A stretch of DNA of 20,943 nucleotides from contig CAKUAD010000024.1 in the NCBI GenBank assembly GCA_934636265.1, positions 1-20,943 on the forward strand. The letters run 5' to 3'. This stretch comes from an uncultured Flavobacterium sp. Lineage in GTDB: Bacteria; Bacteroidota; Bacteroidia; Flavobacteriales; Flavobacteriaceae. The notes below the pieces were generated by a model. That model saw only the letters and a list, made by a program, of their open reading frames with translations, had not been told where the DNA came from and did not search any database. A program made the translations under genes and the position numbers. Each line of letters begins with the position of its first letter. The first letter of the stretch is position 1. Positions 1 through 7,979 of the stretch are shown one piece after another.

Positions 1-129
1 CTGCGACGCCCCTGTCGTGGCCCCAAAAACCTGCGGCATCCACTCCGGGTTGCTTCAAAACACACGGCGGGCCGGCGATGCGCTCAGCATGAGACGGGCC
101 GCAAGGAAACGCCATGAGAAAGTCAATTG
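1..129. other. GC-rich left edge, no assignable gene
   Basis: By my count 77 of the first 120 bases are G or C, clearly more than in the neighbouring genes. Several frames stay open to the left edge: one on the plus strand that stops at 131-133, and one on the minus strand that begins with an ATG at 115-113. Neither short translation resembles a family I know, and the plus-strand one is arginine-rich as a spurious frame often is. A small imperfect hairpin (ATGC/GCAT arms) lies near 87-99. It may be the end of a gene, a structured RNA or a repeat cut by the window; I cannot decide. Confidence 0.3.
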
Positions 130-1365
130 TTAGTCAAACCTGATGGCTTTTACCGGCGAGATACGCGTGATGATGTACGAGGGTATCAACAAAGTTACCA
201 AACAAACGATCACAGTTCCGGCATTGAGCGCCAGCACGTACATCCAATTGATAAGGACGGGAGCCTCGTTTACGTAATAATTTTCCGGATTAAGTTTGAT
301 GACACCGGTGTACTTTTGAATCAGCAACAGGCCTATTCCCACCGCATTTCCCCAAAACAAACCGCGGACAATGAGATGAAGCGCATTGTACAAAAACACT
401 TTTCGGACGGTAAGGTTATCGGCGCCCATAGCTTTTAGGATTCCTATCATTTGCGTGCGTTCCAGGATCAAAACCAAAAGCGCCACCACCATATTAATGG
501 TCGCCACCAGAATCATGATACCCAGGATCACCACAATATTAAAGTCGAACAGCTTGAGCCAGTCAAAAATGTACGCATATTTTGCCGTGATGGCCCGGGT
601 ATCTAAAGTGGATGGCGTTTGATCGTATACTTCACGGGCTTTGGGGGCAATCGCATCAAAATCGTCAACAAACACCTCGAAAGCGCCAACCTCATTCTCG
701 ACCCATTTGTTCATGTGCTGTACATGGCGGATGTCGCCCAGAATATGGGTGGCGTCAAACTCCTGAAATCCGGAATCATAAATCCCGGAAACGGTGAAAT
801 TTCGGGCATACGGCAATTGATTCCCGGTGGTTTTGGTGAAAAAAGTGTTGAACCTGTCGCCCACCTTTAACTGCAATCGGTTGGCCAGATAACGCGACAT
901 CAAAATCTCGTTGGAGACCGCGTTTTTCACATTGGGCACCTTACCATCGGCAATGTACTCTCTGACGTAAGTCCAGTCATAATCCGGACCGATGCCTTTA
1001 AAGATGATGCCTTCAAACGCGGTTTCGGTTCGGATGATGCCCGCCTTAGAAGCCACTGCCTGAATATGTCGGATTCCGGGAACCGATGTGAATTTTGGAT
1101 AAAAATCCTGCTTTTTTGAAATCGGTATTACGGATACTTCAGATTGGTTGTCGTCGAAGGTGGAGATAATAATGTGCCCGTTGAAGGCTGAAACCTTTTC
1201 GCGGATTTTTTGCTGAAGCCCGATTCCGGTAGCCAATGAAATCAGCATCATCGCCATACCAATGCCCACTGCCCACACGGCAATTTTTATAATTGGGGCC
1301 GATATACTACTTTTATATTTTTTATCTGAAACAAGCCTTCGGGCGATAAAATACGCTACATTCAA
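130..1365 (-). CDS. FtsX/LolC-LolE-family ABC transporter permease
   Basis: 411 aa inner-membrane permease of the lipoprotein-release/MacB type. One membrane helix lies at about residues 26-48, then a periplasmic MacB-PCD-like domain (about 50-270), then three helices in a C-terminal FtsX domain. That domain contains the typical ERTQMIGILKAMGA stretch and the protein ends in ISPVKAIRFD. Family members work with a separate ATPase (LolD-like), which is not in this window. The start is a TTG at 1365-1363; it gives the family-typical N-terminus MNVAYFIARRL, whereas the next ATG lies inside the first membrane helix. A TAnnTTTG -7 box sits 17 bases upstream. The gene is divergent from the NamZ-like gene with only 50 bases between the starts. 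LolC/LolE is the likely role, but other FtsX-family exporters cannot be excluded. Confidence 0.88.
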   Translation of the reverse strand: MNVAYFIARRLVSDKKYKSSISAPIIKIAVWAVGIGMAMMLISLATGIGLQQKIREKVSAFNGHIIISTFDDNQSEVSVIPISKKQDFYPKFTSVPGIRHIQAVASKAGIIRTETAFEGIIFKGIGPDYDWTYVREYIADGKVPNVKNAVSNEILMSRYLANRLQLKVGDRFNTFFTKTTGNQLPYARNFTVSGIYDSGFQEFDATHILGDIRHVQHMNKWVENEVGAFEVFVDDFDAIAPKAREVYDQTPSTLDTRAITAKYAYIFDWLKLFDFNIVVILGIMILVATINMVVALLVLILERTQMIGILKAMGADNLTVRKVFLYNALHLIVRGLFWGNAVGIGLLLIQKYTGVIKLNPENYYVNEAPVLINWMYVLALNAGTVIVCLVTLLIPSYIITRISPVKAIRFD

Positions 1366-1382
1366 ACCGGTTCGCTTTTTAG

Positions 1383-1390
1383 CAAAGATA
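1383..1390 (-). promoter_or_regulatory. -7 box TATCTTTG for the LolE-like gene
   Basis: Reading the minus strand, TATCTTTG matches the Bacteroidota sigma -7 consensus TAnnTTTG exactly and ends 17 bases before the TTG start. No TTG -33 element is seen at the standard spacing, so this is a partial match supported by its position. Confidence 0.5.
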
Positions 1391-1415
1391 CTAAAGTGGC
1401 AACCTTTTTCCCGTT

Positions 1416-2651
1416 ATGAAAACAACATCCATAATATTTACGGCGCTTTGGTTGATGTCAACCTCATGCCATTCGCAACAAGCGACCAAACCATCGGGCA
1501 GCCAAAACGTAAAAGTAGGCGCCACGACGAAATCGGGTATTGAAGAAAATCGCATTCTCACCGGAGCCGAAAATACCGAGGCCTACCTCAAATTGCTTCA
1601 AGGCAAGCGCGTGGGAATCGTAACCAACCAAACCGGCATCCTGGGCGGAAACGGAAATGACAAAGCTACATCCCATTTGGTGGATGCGCTCTTGGAACGC
1701 AAGATTGACCTGGTTAAAATTTACGCCCCCGAACACGGTTTTCGCGGTACTGCGGATGCGGGTGAACTCATCAAGGACGGCAAGGACTCCAAAACCGGGT
1801 TGTCCATCATATCGCTTTACGGCGACAACAAGAAACCAAAACCCGAGCAACTCAAAGGTATTGACATCATGGTGTTTGACCTTCAGGACGTGGGAGCGCG
1901 TTTTTACACCTACATCTCATCACTCCATTATGTGATGGAGGCTTGCGCCGAACAGAAAATCCCGCTTGTGATACTCGACCGGCCAAACCCAAATGGCGAC
2001 ACGGTTGACGGACCAATTCTGGAAACAGAGCACGCAAGTTTTGTAGGAATGCATCCTGTTCCGGTTTTGCATGGAATGACCATCGGCGAATACGGAAAGA
2101 TGATCAACGGGGAGCGATGGTTGAAGAACGGCGTGCAATGTGAACTTATCGTAATCCCTTGCCTTAACTATAAAAAAGACATGGCCTATTCCTTGCCGGT
2201 GCGCCCATCTCCTAATCTCCCAAACGATCAGTCCATCAACCTCTATGCGAGCCTTTGCTTTTTTGAAGGCACTAACGTAAGCGTGGGCCGCGGAACGGAG
2301 AAACAATTCCAGATTTATGGCTCGCCGTTTTTGTCCGGTTTTGATTTCAGCTTTGTTCCAAAACCCAATCTGGGCGCTAAAGACCCTATGCATAATGGCA
2401 AAACTTGTTATGGCGAAGATTTGTCGCAGATCACCAAAATCGACCGATTAGAACTCAAATGGCTTATACGGGCTTACCGATCGACTTCCGACCAATCAAA
2501 ATTTTTCAATTCATTTTTTACGAAACTGGCCGGAACCAAGATTCTCCAACAGCAAATTGAAACTGGGTTGGATGAGAAAGAAATCCGAAAAACCTGGGCG
2601 GACGGACTGGAGCACTTTAAAAAAATAAGAAAAGTTTATGAAATCTACTGA
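1416..2651 (+). CDS. namZ: NamZ-like exo-beta-N-acetylmuramidase (DUF1343, GH171), lipoprotein
   Basis: 411 aa. The N-terminus is a lipoprotein signal peptide with a lipobox ending at Cys18 (LMSTSC), so the enzyme is probably membrane-anchored in the envelope. The DUF1343 family was shown in Bacillus subtilis (YbbC/NamZ) to remove N-acetylmuramic acid from non-reducing ends of peptidoglycan fragments. Family motifs are all present: APEHGFRG (104-111, the likely active-site region), FDLQDVGARFYTY (154-166), LDRPNPNG (187-194), RPSPNLPNDQS (263-273) and EGTNVSVGRGTEKQF (284-298). The length is normal and no break is seen. It fits a muropeptide-recycling or wall-turnover role. The ATG at 1416 is preferred because it supplies the whole signal peptide. 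It is divergent from the LolE-like permease, and no TAnnTTTG box was found for it. Confidence 0.9.
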   Translation: MKTTSIIFTALWLMSTSCHSQQATKPSGSQNVKVGATTKSGIEENRILTGAENTEAYLKLLQGKRVGIVTNQTGILGGNGNDKATSHLVDALLERKIDLVKIYAPEHGFRGTADAGELIKDGKDSKTGLSIISLYGDNKKPKPEQLKGIDIMVFDLQDVGARFYTYISSLHYVMEACAEQKIPLVILDRPNPNGDTVDGPILETEHASFVGMHPVPVLHGMTIGEYGKMINGERWLKNGVQCELIVIPCLNYKKDMAYSLPVRPSPNLPNDQSINLYASLCFFEGTNVSVGRGTEKQFQIYGSPFLSGFDFSFVPKPNLGAKDPMHNGKTCYGEDLSQITKIDRLELKWLIRAYRSTSDQSKFFNSFFTKLAGTKILQQQIETGLDEKEIRKTWADGLEHFKKIRKVYEIY

Positions 2652-2693
2652 TTTCTCATTGCTTGAAACAGCGTATTTTAGTGAAAATTACTA

Positions 2694-2930
2694 ATGAATT
2701 ATGCTATGAAAACTGCCGAAATCTTACTTCGTTTTATGGATCGTGTTCAGGCCTTGGTTGAAACTATCAACGGATACATAGAACGCGGCCTCGAATTTTT
2801 TCGCGAAGCAAAAGTCTGGATCCAAAAAATCATCGATTACCTGGAAAGTGCCATCGAGGCTTTGGTTGAATCACTGGGTGGCCGACCAAGCACCATGGCA
2901 CACATGCAGGAAGAATATATGTTTGTGTGA
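2694..2930 (+). CDS. Small amphipathic-helix protein, unknown function
   Basis: 78 aa (74 if the ATG at 2706 is used). I do not recognise the family. Almost the whole chain is predicted by eye to be amphipathic helix, with isoleucine, leucine and valine spaced every three or four residues between charged residues (for example IQKIIDYLESAIEALVESLG). There is no signal peptide or membrane span. It lies 42 bases after the NamZ-like gene on the same strand and stops one base before the thioredoxin-like gene's convergent stop. This tight packing is what favours a real gene. It could be a helical-bundle, coiled-coil or membrane-surface-binding small protein. Confidence 0.55.
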   Translation: MNYAMKTAEILLRFMDRVQALVETINGYIERGLEFFREAKVWIQKIIDYLESAIEALVESLGGRPSTMAHMQEEYMFV

Positions 2931-2931
2931 T

Positions 2932-3765
2932 CTAGCTTTTCAATATAAGATCAGCTTGCCCCTTAAACCTTTCGAATCCAATCAATTCCGGAATTTTGGC
3001 CTCAATCGCCTCGACCCCGGAATTGTTTTTTCGGGCCACGAGATACGCCAAGAAGTAGTAGTAATTGCGATTGGCATCAAACATCTTGTCGGGCGAAAAT
3101 TTGGCCAGTCGCTTTTCAACCTTATCAACTTGGTTGGCATAGGCCATACCGCAAATTTCGAGCATTGACAATTTCTCGCGCTTCTCGGCGCCCTGAGTAT
3201 CAGACTTTCCGATCCTTTTTTTGGCATCTGAAAGATAATCGCGCGCAACTGCCATGAGCGCCCCCTTTACCGAAGCATCGGCCACCAGCGCAAACTCGAA
3301 ATATTTTTGTGCAAGTTCGGCAGCCGATTCAAACCCGGGTTCCTTTTTACAATTAATCAACTCATTGGCGATGGGTTCGGTTGAAACTGCAAAGCGTTCG
3401 ATTTCCTTGATGACGCCCGAGGCATTTCGATAGCCGTCAAAACTTGACACCACTTTTCCGTTGGCGTCGATAATCATCACAAAAGGGATGGCCTTCACGC
3501 CGTACTTTTCAGCCAGTGCACGTTCATTGTCGATATTAATTTTAAGCGATACAAAACCGGTGTTCATCAACTCTTTGACTTGGGGAGCCGCCCAGGCATC
3601 AACATCCATTTTTTTGCAGGGTCCGCACCAGGAAGCCCAGAAATCAACTACAATAAAACGGTTGGTTGAAAGGGCCATGCGTTGAGCCTCCTCCAACGAA
3701 TAAAGCCACGCAGCGTTTGAAACCTGCGACCCCATAACAAATAAAAACAGGAATAATGTTCTCAT
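2932..3765 (-). CDS. Exported thioredoxin-fold protein with helical C-terminal extension
   Basis: 277 aa. A hydrophobic signal peptide (residues 1 to about 18, VSNA at the likely cleavage site) sends it to the periplasm. The thioredoxin domain follows at about 20-130, with the redox motif WCGPC at 46-50 and the conserved cis-proline in AIPF (Pro94). The remaining ~145 residues are helical and charged, possibly TPR-like, and are much longer than in plain thioredoxins; this layout is common in Bacteroidota thioredoxin-family proteins. It probably reduces or isomerises disulfides in exported proteins, but the partner is unknown. The ATG at 3765 is preceded by a TAnnTTTG box and a palindrome. Confidence 0.85.
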   Translation of the reverse strand: MRTLFLFLFVMGSQVSNAAWLYSLEEAQRMALSTNRFIVVDFWASWCGPCKKMDVDAWAAPQVKELMNTGFVSLKINIDNERALAEKYGVKAIPFVMIIDANGKVVSSFDGYRNASGVIKEIERFAVSTEPIANELINCKKEPGFESAAELAQKYFEFALVADASVKGALMAVARDYLSDAKKRIGKSDTQGAEKREKLSMLEICGMAYANQVDKVEKRLAKFSPDKMFDANRNYYYFLAYLVARKNNSGVEAIEAKIPELIGFERFKGQADLILKS

Positions 3766-3766
3766 A

Positions 3767-3789
3767 GGATAAAGATTTATCCAAATGTA
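3767..3789 (-). promoter_or_regulatory. -7 box TACATTTG fused to a 7+7 palindrome before the thioredoxin gene
   Basis: On the minus strand TACATTTG (3789-3782) fits the TAnnTTTG consensus and lies 16 bases before the ATG. It runs directly into an inverted repeat with 7-base arms, GGATAAA and TTTATCC around a 2-base centre (3767-3782). The palindrome would cover the expected transcription start, so a repressor site is possible. No TTG -33 element is seen at the usual distance. Confidence 0.45.
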
Positions 3790-3833
3790 CCAAGAATTAC
3801 GTCCCGCCGGTTACAGAAAATCTATACCAAATG

Positions 3834-4328
3834 TTAAAGAGGCAGACGGCGCTTCATTTCCTCGACGACAGCAAAAGCCGCCGGACAAATAGCCGTGTTT
3901 TTTAAGGTGATATCGGTGATTTGATGGAACTTGCGCCTATCGGTATGCGGATACTCACGACATGCCTTGGGCCGCACATCATATATAAGACAGTAATTGT
4001 CGGCGTCCAGAAACTGACACGGCACCTGCTGCAAAACGTGATCACCGTCTTCATCGACACGCAAATATTTAGAAACAAACTGCTGTGGCTTCATGCGCAG
4101 ATGGCCTGAAATACGCTCGATATCGGCAGCGGTAAATAGCGGACCAGTAGTTTTACAACAGTTGGCGCATGACAGGCAATCGGTTTTGGAAAAAACTTCT
4201 TCATGGATATCGACCATGACATAATCCAACTGCTTTGGCGGCTTTCTTTTTAGCTTGTCAAAGTACTTTTTGCTTTCGGCATGCTTATCTTTGGCAAGCT
4301 CAGGAAGATTTTTCAATGCATTTTCCAT
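3834..4328 (-). CDS. YkgJ-family cysteine-cluster protein
   Basis: 164 aa cytoplasmic protein of the YkgJ/CxxCxxCC family, described as a probable zinc- or iron-chelating domain. Eight cysteines are visible: CLSCANCC at residues 51-58 (Cys51, 54, 57, 58), then Cys104 and Cys113 in a CX8C pair, Cys123 in the family motif RPKACREYP, and Cys148. This is the complete family pattern, and a short helical leader precedes it. Biochemical function in the family is not settled. The start ATG at 4328 is 25 bases from the divergent methyltransferase start, and a TACATTTG box lies very close to the ATG. The stop is about 70 bases upstream of the thioredoxin-like gene on the same strand. Confidence 0.85.
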   Translation of the reverse strand: MENALKNLPELAKDKHAESKKYFDKLKRKPPKQLDYVMVDIHEEVFSKTDCLSCANCCKTTGPLFTAADIERISGHLRMKPQQFVSKYLRVDEDGDHVLQQVPCQFLDADNYCLIYDVRPKACREYPHTDRRKFHQITDITLKNTAICPAAFAVVEEMKRRLPL

Positions 4329-4333
4329 CGGCG

Positions 4334-4341
4334 CAAATGTA
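4334..4341 (-). promoter_or_regulatory. Possible -7 box TACATTTG for the YkgJ-family gene
   Basis: An exact TAnnTTTG match on the minus strand ends only 5 bases before the ATG. If used, the transcript would be leaderless or nearly so. There is no TTG at -33 spacing. A chance match is possible. Confidence 0.3.
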
Positions 4342-4353
4342 ATGCTAATTCAC

Positions 4354-5046
4354 ATGAATCCGGACCTGTTTGGCAAGGCAATAAACGATTGGTATAAAGG
4401 ATCGGGCAAACAAATGCTCACCGAAACCACATGGACTGAGGCTGAAGAATTACCGCTTTCCTACCTTTTCAGAAGTTTTCAGGAAATGCCGGAAATTGAG
4501 CGTCGGGCGTTGGAACTTTGCAAAGGCAAGACCTTGGACGTCGGGGCAGGCGCGGGATCGCACTCGCTATACTTGCAGGAAAAAGGGATTGATGTAACAG
4601 CGATCGATCAGTCGGCGGCGGCTATAGAAACATGTATGGCACGTGGTGTCAGGCAGACAGTACTGGTCGATATTTTTGAATTCACCGGCAAATTTGATAC
4701 AATTTTACTGCTGATGAACGGCACCGGACTGGCGGGCACGCTCAACCGATTGCCCGGATTATTGAGTCACTTGAAGAGCTTATTGGCACCGGGCGGCCAA
4801 ATATTAATCGACAGTTCGGATCTGATTTATTTATTTGAGGATGAATCCGGAGCTTATCACATTCCGGCCGAGGGTTATTACGGAGAGGTTGATTTCACCA
4901 TGCATTATGACGGGCAGACGCATACTCTTCCGTGGCTTTACGTTTCCTTTGATTTACTGCGACAAGCGGCCGCACAGGTTGGGCTTGTGGCGCGCAAAGT
5001 GAGGGATGGCGAACATTACGATTACCTTGCACGGCTTACTCCATAA
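4354..5046 (+). CDS. SAM-dependent methyltransferase (class I)
   Basis: 230 aa from the ATG at 4354. The frame is open further upstream (an ATG at 4342 and others), but those extensions run into the 5' end of the opposite-strand YkgJ-family gene and do not look like protein of this family. Motif I, LDVGAGAGSHSLYLQ (61-75), is a clear glycine-rich SAM-binding loop; motif II is VTAIDQS (81-87); the later segment LLAPGGQILIDSSDL fits motif IV/post-motif. The Rossmann methyltransferase domain fills the middle and C-terminal part. The substrate cannot be read from the sequence. It is divergent from the YkgJ-family gene and ends inside a bidirectional terminator. Confidence 0.82.
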   Translation: MNPDLFGKAINDWYKGSGKQMLTETTWTEAEELPLSYLFRSFQEMPEIERRALELCKGKTLDVGAGAGSHSLYLQEKGIDVTAIDQSAAAIETCMARGVRQTVLVDIFEFTGKFDTILLLMNGTGLAGTLNRLPGLLSHLKSLLAPGGQILIDSSDLIYLFEDESGAYHIPAEGYYGEVDFTMHYDGQTHTLPWLYVSFDLLRQAAAQVGLVARKVRDGEHYDYLARLTP

Positions 5047-5073
5047 AAAAATCCCGGAATTACCCGGGATTTA
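5045..5073 (-). terminator. Intrinsic terminator between methyltransferase and DUF2059 genes
   Basis: The inverted repeat ATCCCGG (5051-5057) and CCGGGAT (5064-5070) has a 6-base loop. Read on the minus strand it is followed by seven T residues, a strong terminator for the DUF2059 gene, whose stop is 18 bases before the stem. In the plus direction the tail is only TTTAAT, so it may serve the methyltransferase gene less efficiently. Confidence 0.85.
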
Positions 5074-5090
5074 ATAGGTGCCTTAAATTG

Positions 5091-5495
5091 TTACTGCATG
5101 TATTTCATCATCATACCCTGGAGTCCCTGCGCCCACTCCATTGAAGCGGCCTGTGACTTCTCGGCCAGTTCACCAGCCTTGGCATTGATTTTCTTACCAA
5201 CCGGGCTTTCGTAAAAAGCGAGCATGGCTTTGATGTCTTCTTTTGTGTACGTCTCAGCGTAAACAGCGGCAAGCTTGTCGTAAAGTGCAGGCATGCTGGC
5301 ATCAAACTCAACCAGGAAAGCGGCTTGTTTGTCTTCCGGGATCATTTTTAGGATCTGATCTTTGGCCAGCTTCATCTGCGCGGCCGAGCCACTCACTTCA
5401 ATCACTTTAAGGATGTCTTTCTTAAATGCTTCATCCTGTGCCAATGCTGCGTTAGCGGTTAAGATGAGTGCGAAAGTCAGCAATAATTTTCTCAT
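5091..5495 (-). CDS. DUF2059 domain exported protein
   Basis: 134 aa. A clear signal peptide (residues 1-19, ending NAALA, cleavage before Gln20) indicates export. The mature part is helical and carries the DUF2059 signature FYESPVGKKI (94-103) near its C-terminal half. The function of this family is unknown. It lies 68 bases after queE on the same strand, so it may be read through from the queE promoter; no exact TAnnTTTG box was found in the gap. A strong terminator follows it. Confidence 0.82.
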   Translation of the reverse strand: MRKLLLTFALILTANAALAQDEAFKKDILKVIEVSGSAAQMKLAKDQILKMIPEDKQAAFLVEFDASMPALYDKLAAVYAETYTKEDIKAMLAFYESPVGKKINAKAGELAEKSQAASMEWAQGLQGMMMKYMQ

Positions 5496-5563
5496 TTGAA
5501 ATATTTTTAGTTTGGTTAAAATTAAATAAAATGTCGACGCTACCGCGTTAAATGCTTATTTTT

Positions 5564-6196
5564 TTACGGTATGTTGAGATATTTGTGGGTTTGGAGCGAG
5601 ATGCGCCACTTGGGATTCCGCATCACATAATCTATAATTAACGGCGTTACCGATTCACGTCTGCTCCACTCGGGTTGCAAAAACAAAACGGCTTCGGGAT
5701 TGACCTTGGCGGCTTGCTCTTCTGCAAAAATAAAGTCGTGTTTGTTGTAGATGATAACCTTGAGTTCATCAGCCTTGGCGTAAACCGATGGCGTTGGCAG
5801 CATCGTCTTTTTGGGCGAAAGGCAAATCCAATCCCATACTCCGGTTAACGGATAGGCGCCTGAAGTTTCAATATGCACCTTCATCCCGTTTGTCCGCAAT
5901 CCGATAGTAAGCGCATCCATGTTCCAGGTGAGCGGCTCACCACCGGTAATAACAACAGTCCCCGGATACTGCGACGCATGCCCAACGATCACCTCAACCG
6001 GCGTTGGCGGATGGAGGTTTGCATCCCAGCTTTCTTTGACATCACACCAGTGGCAACCCACATCGCATCCGCCCAAACGGATAAAGTACGCAGCGGTTCC
6101 TGTGTGAAAGCCCTCACCCTGTATGGTATAAAATTCCTCCATAAGCGGAAGCATCAGTCCCTGGGCAACGGCGGTATCTAATTCAAGTTGATTCAT
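5564..6196 (-). CDS. queE: 7-carboxy-7-deazaguanine synthase (QueE)
   Basis: 210 aa radical-SAM enzyme that converts 6-carboxy-5,6,7,8-tetrahydropterin to 7-carboxy-7-deazaguanine, a step toward queuosine. The N-terminal EEFYTIQGEGFHTG (20-33) is typical of QueE. The three [4Fe-4S] ligands are Cys44, Cys48 and Cys51 (CDVGCHWC), and the SAM-binding TGGEPLTW follows at 84-91. Length is normal for the family. The partners queC, queD and queF are not in the window; queA is about 13 kb away. A TATCTTTG box lies 19 bases upstream of the ATG. Confidence 0.93.
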   Translation of the reverse strand: MNQLELDTAVAQGLMLPLMEEFYTIQGEGFHTGTAAYFIRLGGCDVGCHWCDVKESWDANLHPPTPVEVIVGHASQYPGTVVITGGEPLTWNMDALTIGLRTNGMKVHIETSGAYPLTGVWDWICLSPKKTMLPTPSVYAKADELKVIIYNKHDFIFAEEQAAKVNPEAVLFLQPEWSRRESVTPLIIDYVMRNPKWRISLQTHKYLNIP

Positions 6197-6215
6197 CAGT
6201 ATTAAAACAAGGGGG

Positions 6216-6223
6216 CAAAGATA
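6216..6223 (-). promoter_or_regulatory. -7 box TATCTTTG for queE
   Basis: Exact TAnnTTTG match on the minus strand, ending 19 bases before the queE ATG. The nearest upstream TTG is at 11-base spacing, too short for a standard -33 element, so only the -7 half is supported. Confidence 0.5.
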
Positions 6224-6269
6224 CGCAGGAATTTCAAAAGGCGTATCGCATACGGAGTAAGGAGTTCAT

Positions 6270-6303
6270 AAAAAAACCGGTAGAAAAACTACCGGCCTTT
6301 TTG
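6270..6303 (-). terminator. Intrinsic terminator of the exbB-to-TPR operon
   Basis: Perfect 7-bp stem CCGGTAG (6277-6283) / CTACCGG (6289-6295) with a 5-base loop. On the minus strand it is followed by seven T residues and lies 8 bases after the TPR gene's stop codon. On the plus strand a T-run also follows, but no plus-strand gene ends here. Confidence 0.92.
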
Positions 6304-7959
6304 TCATTTCAGTACTTTAATGGATGAACTCGCATATTCATTTGCAGGATCCAGAGCCAGGGTTTTGTTAAAATATTCAATTGCCTTGGCTTTATCGCTG
6401 TTGGCGTAGTGGGCTCCGATGTTGTTGTAAGCCTCGATAAATTTAGCTTTAGCCTTGGCGATTTCCTCTTCGCCTTTGGCCGTAACGGTCTTCATATAGT
6501 TCTCGTACTCCTGTGCCATAATTTCATCCTTGCCTACCAATCGGCTAAGACGGGCCTTGTGGTAGTAGGCATCTTGGTATTCAGGGTATTTTTGGATAAT
6601 AAGATCCAACCCGGCTATTGCCTTCTCTACCGATGCGGCGTCAACCTTGTCGGCTTCGAGCGAGCGGTTGACCGTGTGAACGGTGATGGCGTAATACAAA
6701 ATATCTTCAGTATAATTGCGCGATTCCGGATTGCTGATCGCGATTCCAAAAACCTTTGATGATTCAAGATACTTTTTGTCCGAGAACAGCTTTTTACCAA
6801 CCTCCGACAATTCATTGGTCATGGTAATCTCCATGTCGACCGCCTTTTGAATATCGGCAATTCCCTGTGAAAACAACGCTTCGTCGATACTACCATCTTC
6901 TTTGTTGGCCACTTTAAGTTTAGCGAGCCCCAGATACATATGATCACGGGCAATTACCTTGTTAGACGGGTTACCCATAAACTCATTGAGTGATTCGATG
7001 GCAACCTGTGCATTTCCGTTTTCATACGCTGAATAGCCCAGATAACGCAAAATCCTTGGGTTGACTTTGTCCAACTGACGCATCTTTTCGGCCTCAACTT
7101 CCAGTGCCTTGTAGTCTTTGGCAAGGATCAAAAAGTCGGCATGACGCATACGCGAAGCCAATGAGTAATCAGTCATGTTCATGTATTGCTCGTAATAATC
7201 AAGCGCTTTGCGGATATGTTCGTTGTACTTGCGCGGTTCGTGAACGCCCCACAGATAGTAGGTTTCAGCAAGTTCGCGGTAAACCGGACCGTATGAAGGA
7301 TTCGACGCTTTTACACCTTCAAGTGTTTTGACGGCTTCGGCATGAGCACGCGCCCCTTTTAGCAGAACACCTTGCTGGACCTTGGCGCGAACCAGTGTCG
7401 GATCAATTCCCAACGCCGCGCGATAAGCCGCATAGGCCTCGTTCTGGTTTTTGTCACCGTAATGGGCATCACCCAGTGCTAGCAAAACCTGTGCATCATT
7501 TGGATTGTTGGTTTTGGCTTTGTTTAGTGCGGCAATCGCAGCCTTGTAGTCTGGCTTGTCGGCGCTCATGTAGGCACGGGCAACAGCAATGAGTTGCTCG
7601 GTGTCTTTTTTGCGCATGTCCTTTGTCGCCAGATCAAAGTTTGCGCGGGCAGCCGAAGCATTCCCATTGTCCAGATCAATTTGACCTAGTCCGATATAGT
7701 TGAGCTTTCCATTTTCCGGAGCGGCCAAACCTTTTTGGTAGTAGAATTTAGCCGAATCGGTTACGTTTTGCTTCATGTAGATATTACCCAGCAAAAATGC
7801 GACGCGTCCGTCAGGCTTGGTTTCCCAGATTGATTGCAGGGTCTTTTTGGCTTTATCGTATTGTTCAGCGTCGATCGCTTTGCGGGCTTCGGCAATATCC
7901 TGCGCTTGGACAAATCCGGCGGCCAGAAGTGCGACGCTAAGTGCTTTAAACTTTCTCAT
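6304..7959 (-). CDS. Exported TPR-repeat protein, last gene of the TonB operon
   Basis: 551 aa from the ATG at 7959; a TTG two codons earlier is in frame but less likely. The N-terminus is a signal peptide (MRKFKALSVALLAAGFVQA), so the protein is periplasmic or attached to a membrane from the periplasmic side. The rest is made almost wholly of tetratricopeptide-type helix pairs. Examples are the repeats around DKAKKTLQ, AQVLLALGDAHY, ALDYYEQYM and, at the C-terminus, DKAKAIEYFNKTLALDPANEYA. Such scaffolds bind other proteins; no enzyme motif is visible. It starts 20 bases after the PstS-like gene and ends at a strong terminator, so it belongs to the exbB operon. An assembly or partner-docking role for that complex is my inference. 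Confidence 0.85.
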   Translation of the reverse strand: MRKFKALSVALLAAGFVQAQDIAEARKAIDAEQYDKAKKTLQSIWETKPDGRVAFLLGNIYMKQNVTDSAKFYYQKGLAAPENGKLNYIGLGQIDLDNGNASAARANFDLATKDMRKKDTEQLIAVARAYMSADKPDYKAAIAALNKAKTNNPNDAQVLLALGDAHYGDKNQNEAYAAYRAALGIDPTLVRAKVQQGVLLKGARAHAEAVKTLEGVKASNPSYGPVYRELAETYYLWGVHEPRKYNEHIRKALDYYEQYMNMTDYSLASRMRHADFLILAKDYKALEVEAEKMRQLDKVNPRILRYLGYSAYENGNAQVAIESLNEFMGNPSNKVIARDHMYLGLAKLKVANKEDGSIDEALFSQGIADIQKAVDMEITMTNELSEVGKKLFSDKKYLESSKVFGIAISNPESRNYTEDILYYAITVHTVNRSLEADKVDAASVEKAIAGLDLIIQKYPEYQDAYYHKARLSRLVGKDEIMAQEYENYMKTVTAKGEEEIAKAKAKFIEAYNNIGAHYANSDKAKAIEYFNKTLALDPANEYASSSIKVLK

Positions 7960-7979
7960 AGTCAACTTTTAAATTAAAC

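Noticed and set aside
4286..4293. Plus-strand TATCTTTG as promoter of the methyltransferase gene
   Set aside because: The nearest TTG is only 13 bases upstream and the box lies inside the YkgJ-family coding sequence; chance matches of this 8-mer pattern are expected about ten times in the window.
4255..4353. Upstream extension of the methyltransferase gene
   Set aside because: It would overlap the opposite-strand YkgJ-family gene by over 70 bases, and its sequence looks like the reverse complement of that gene rather than a conserved domain.
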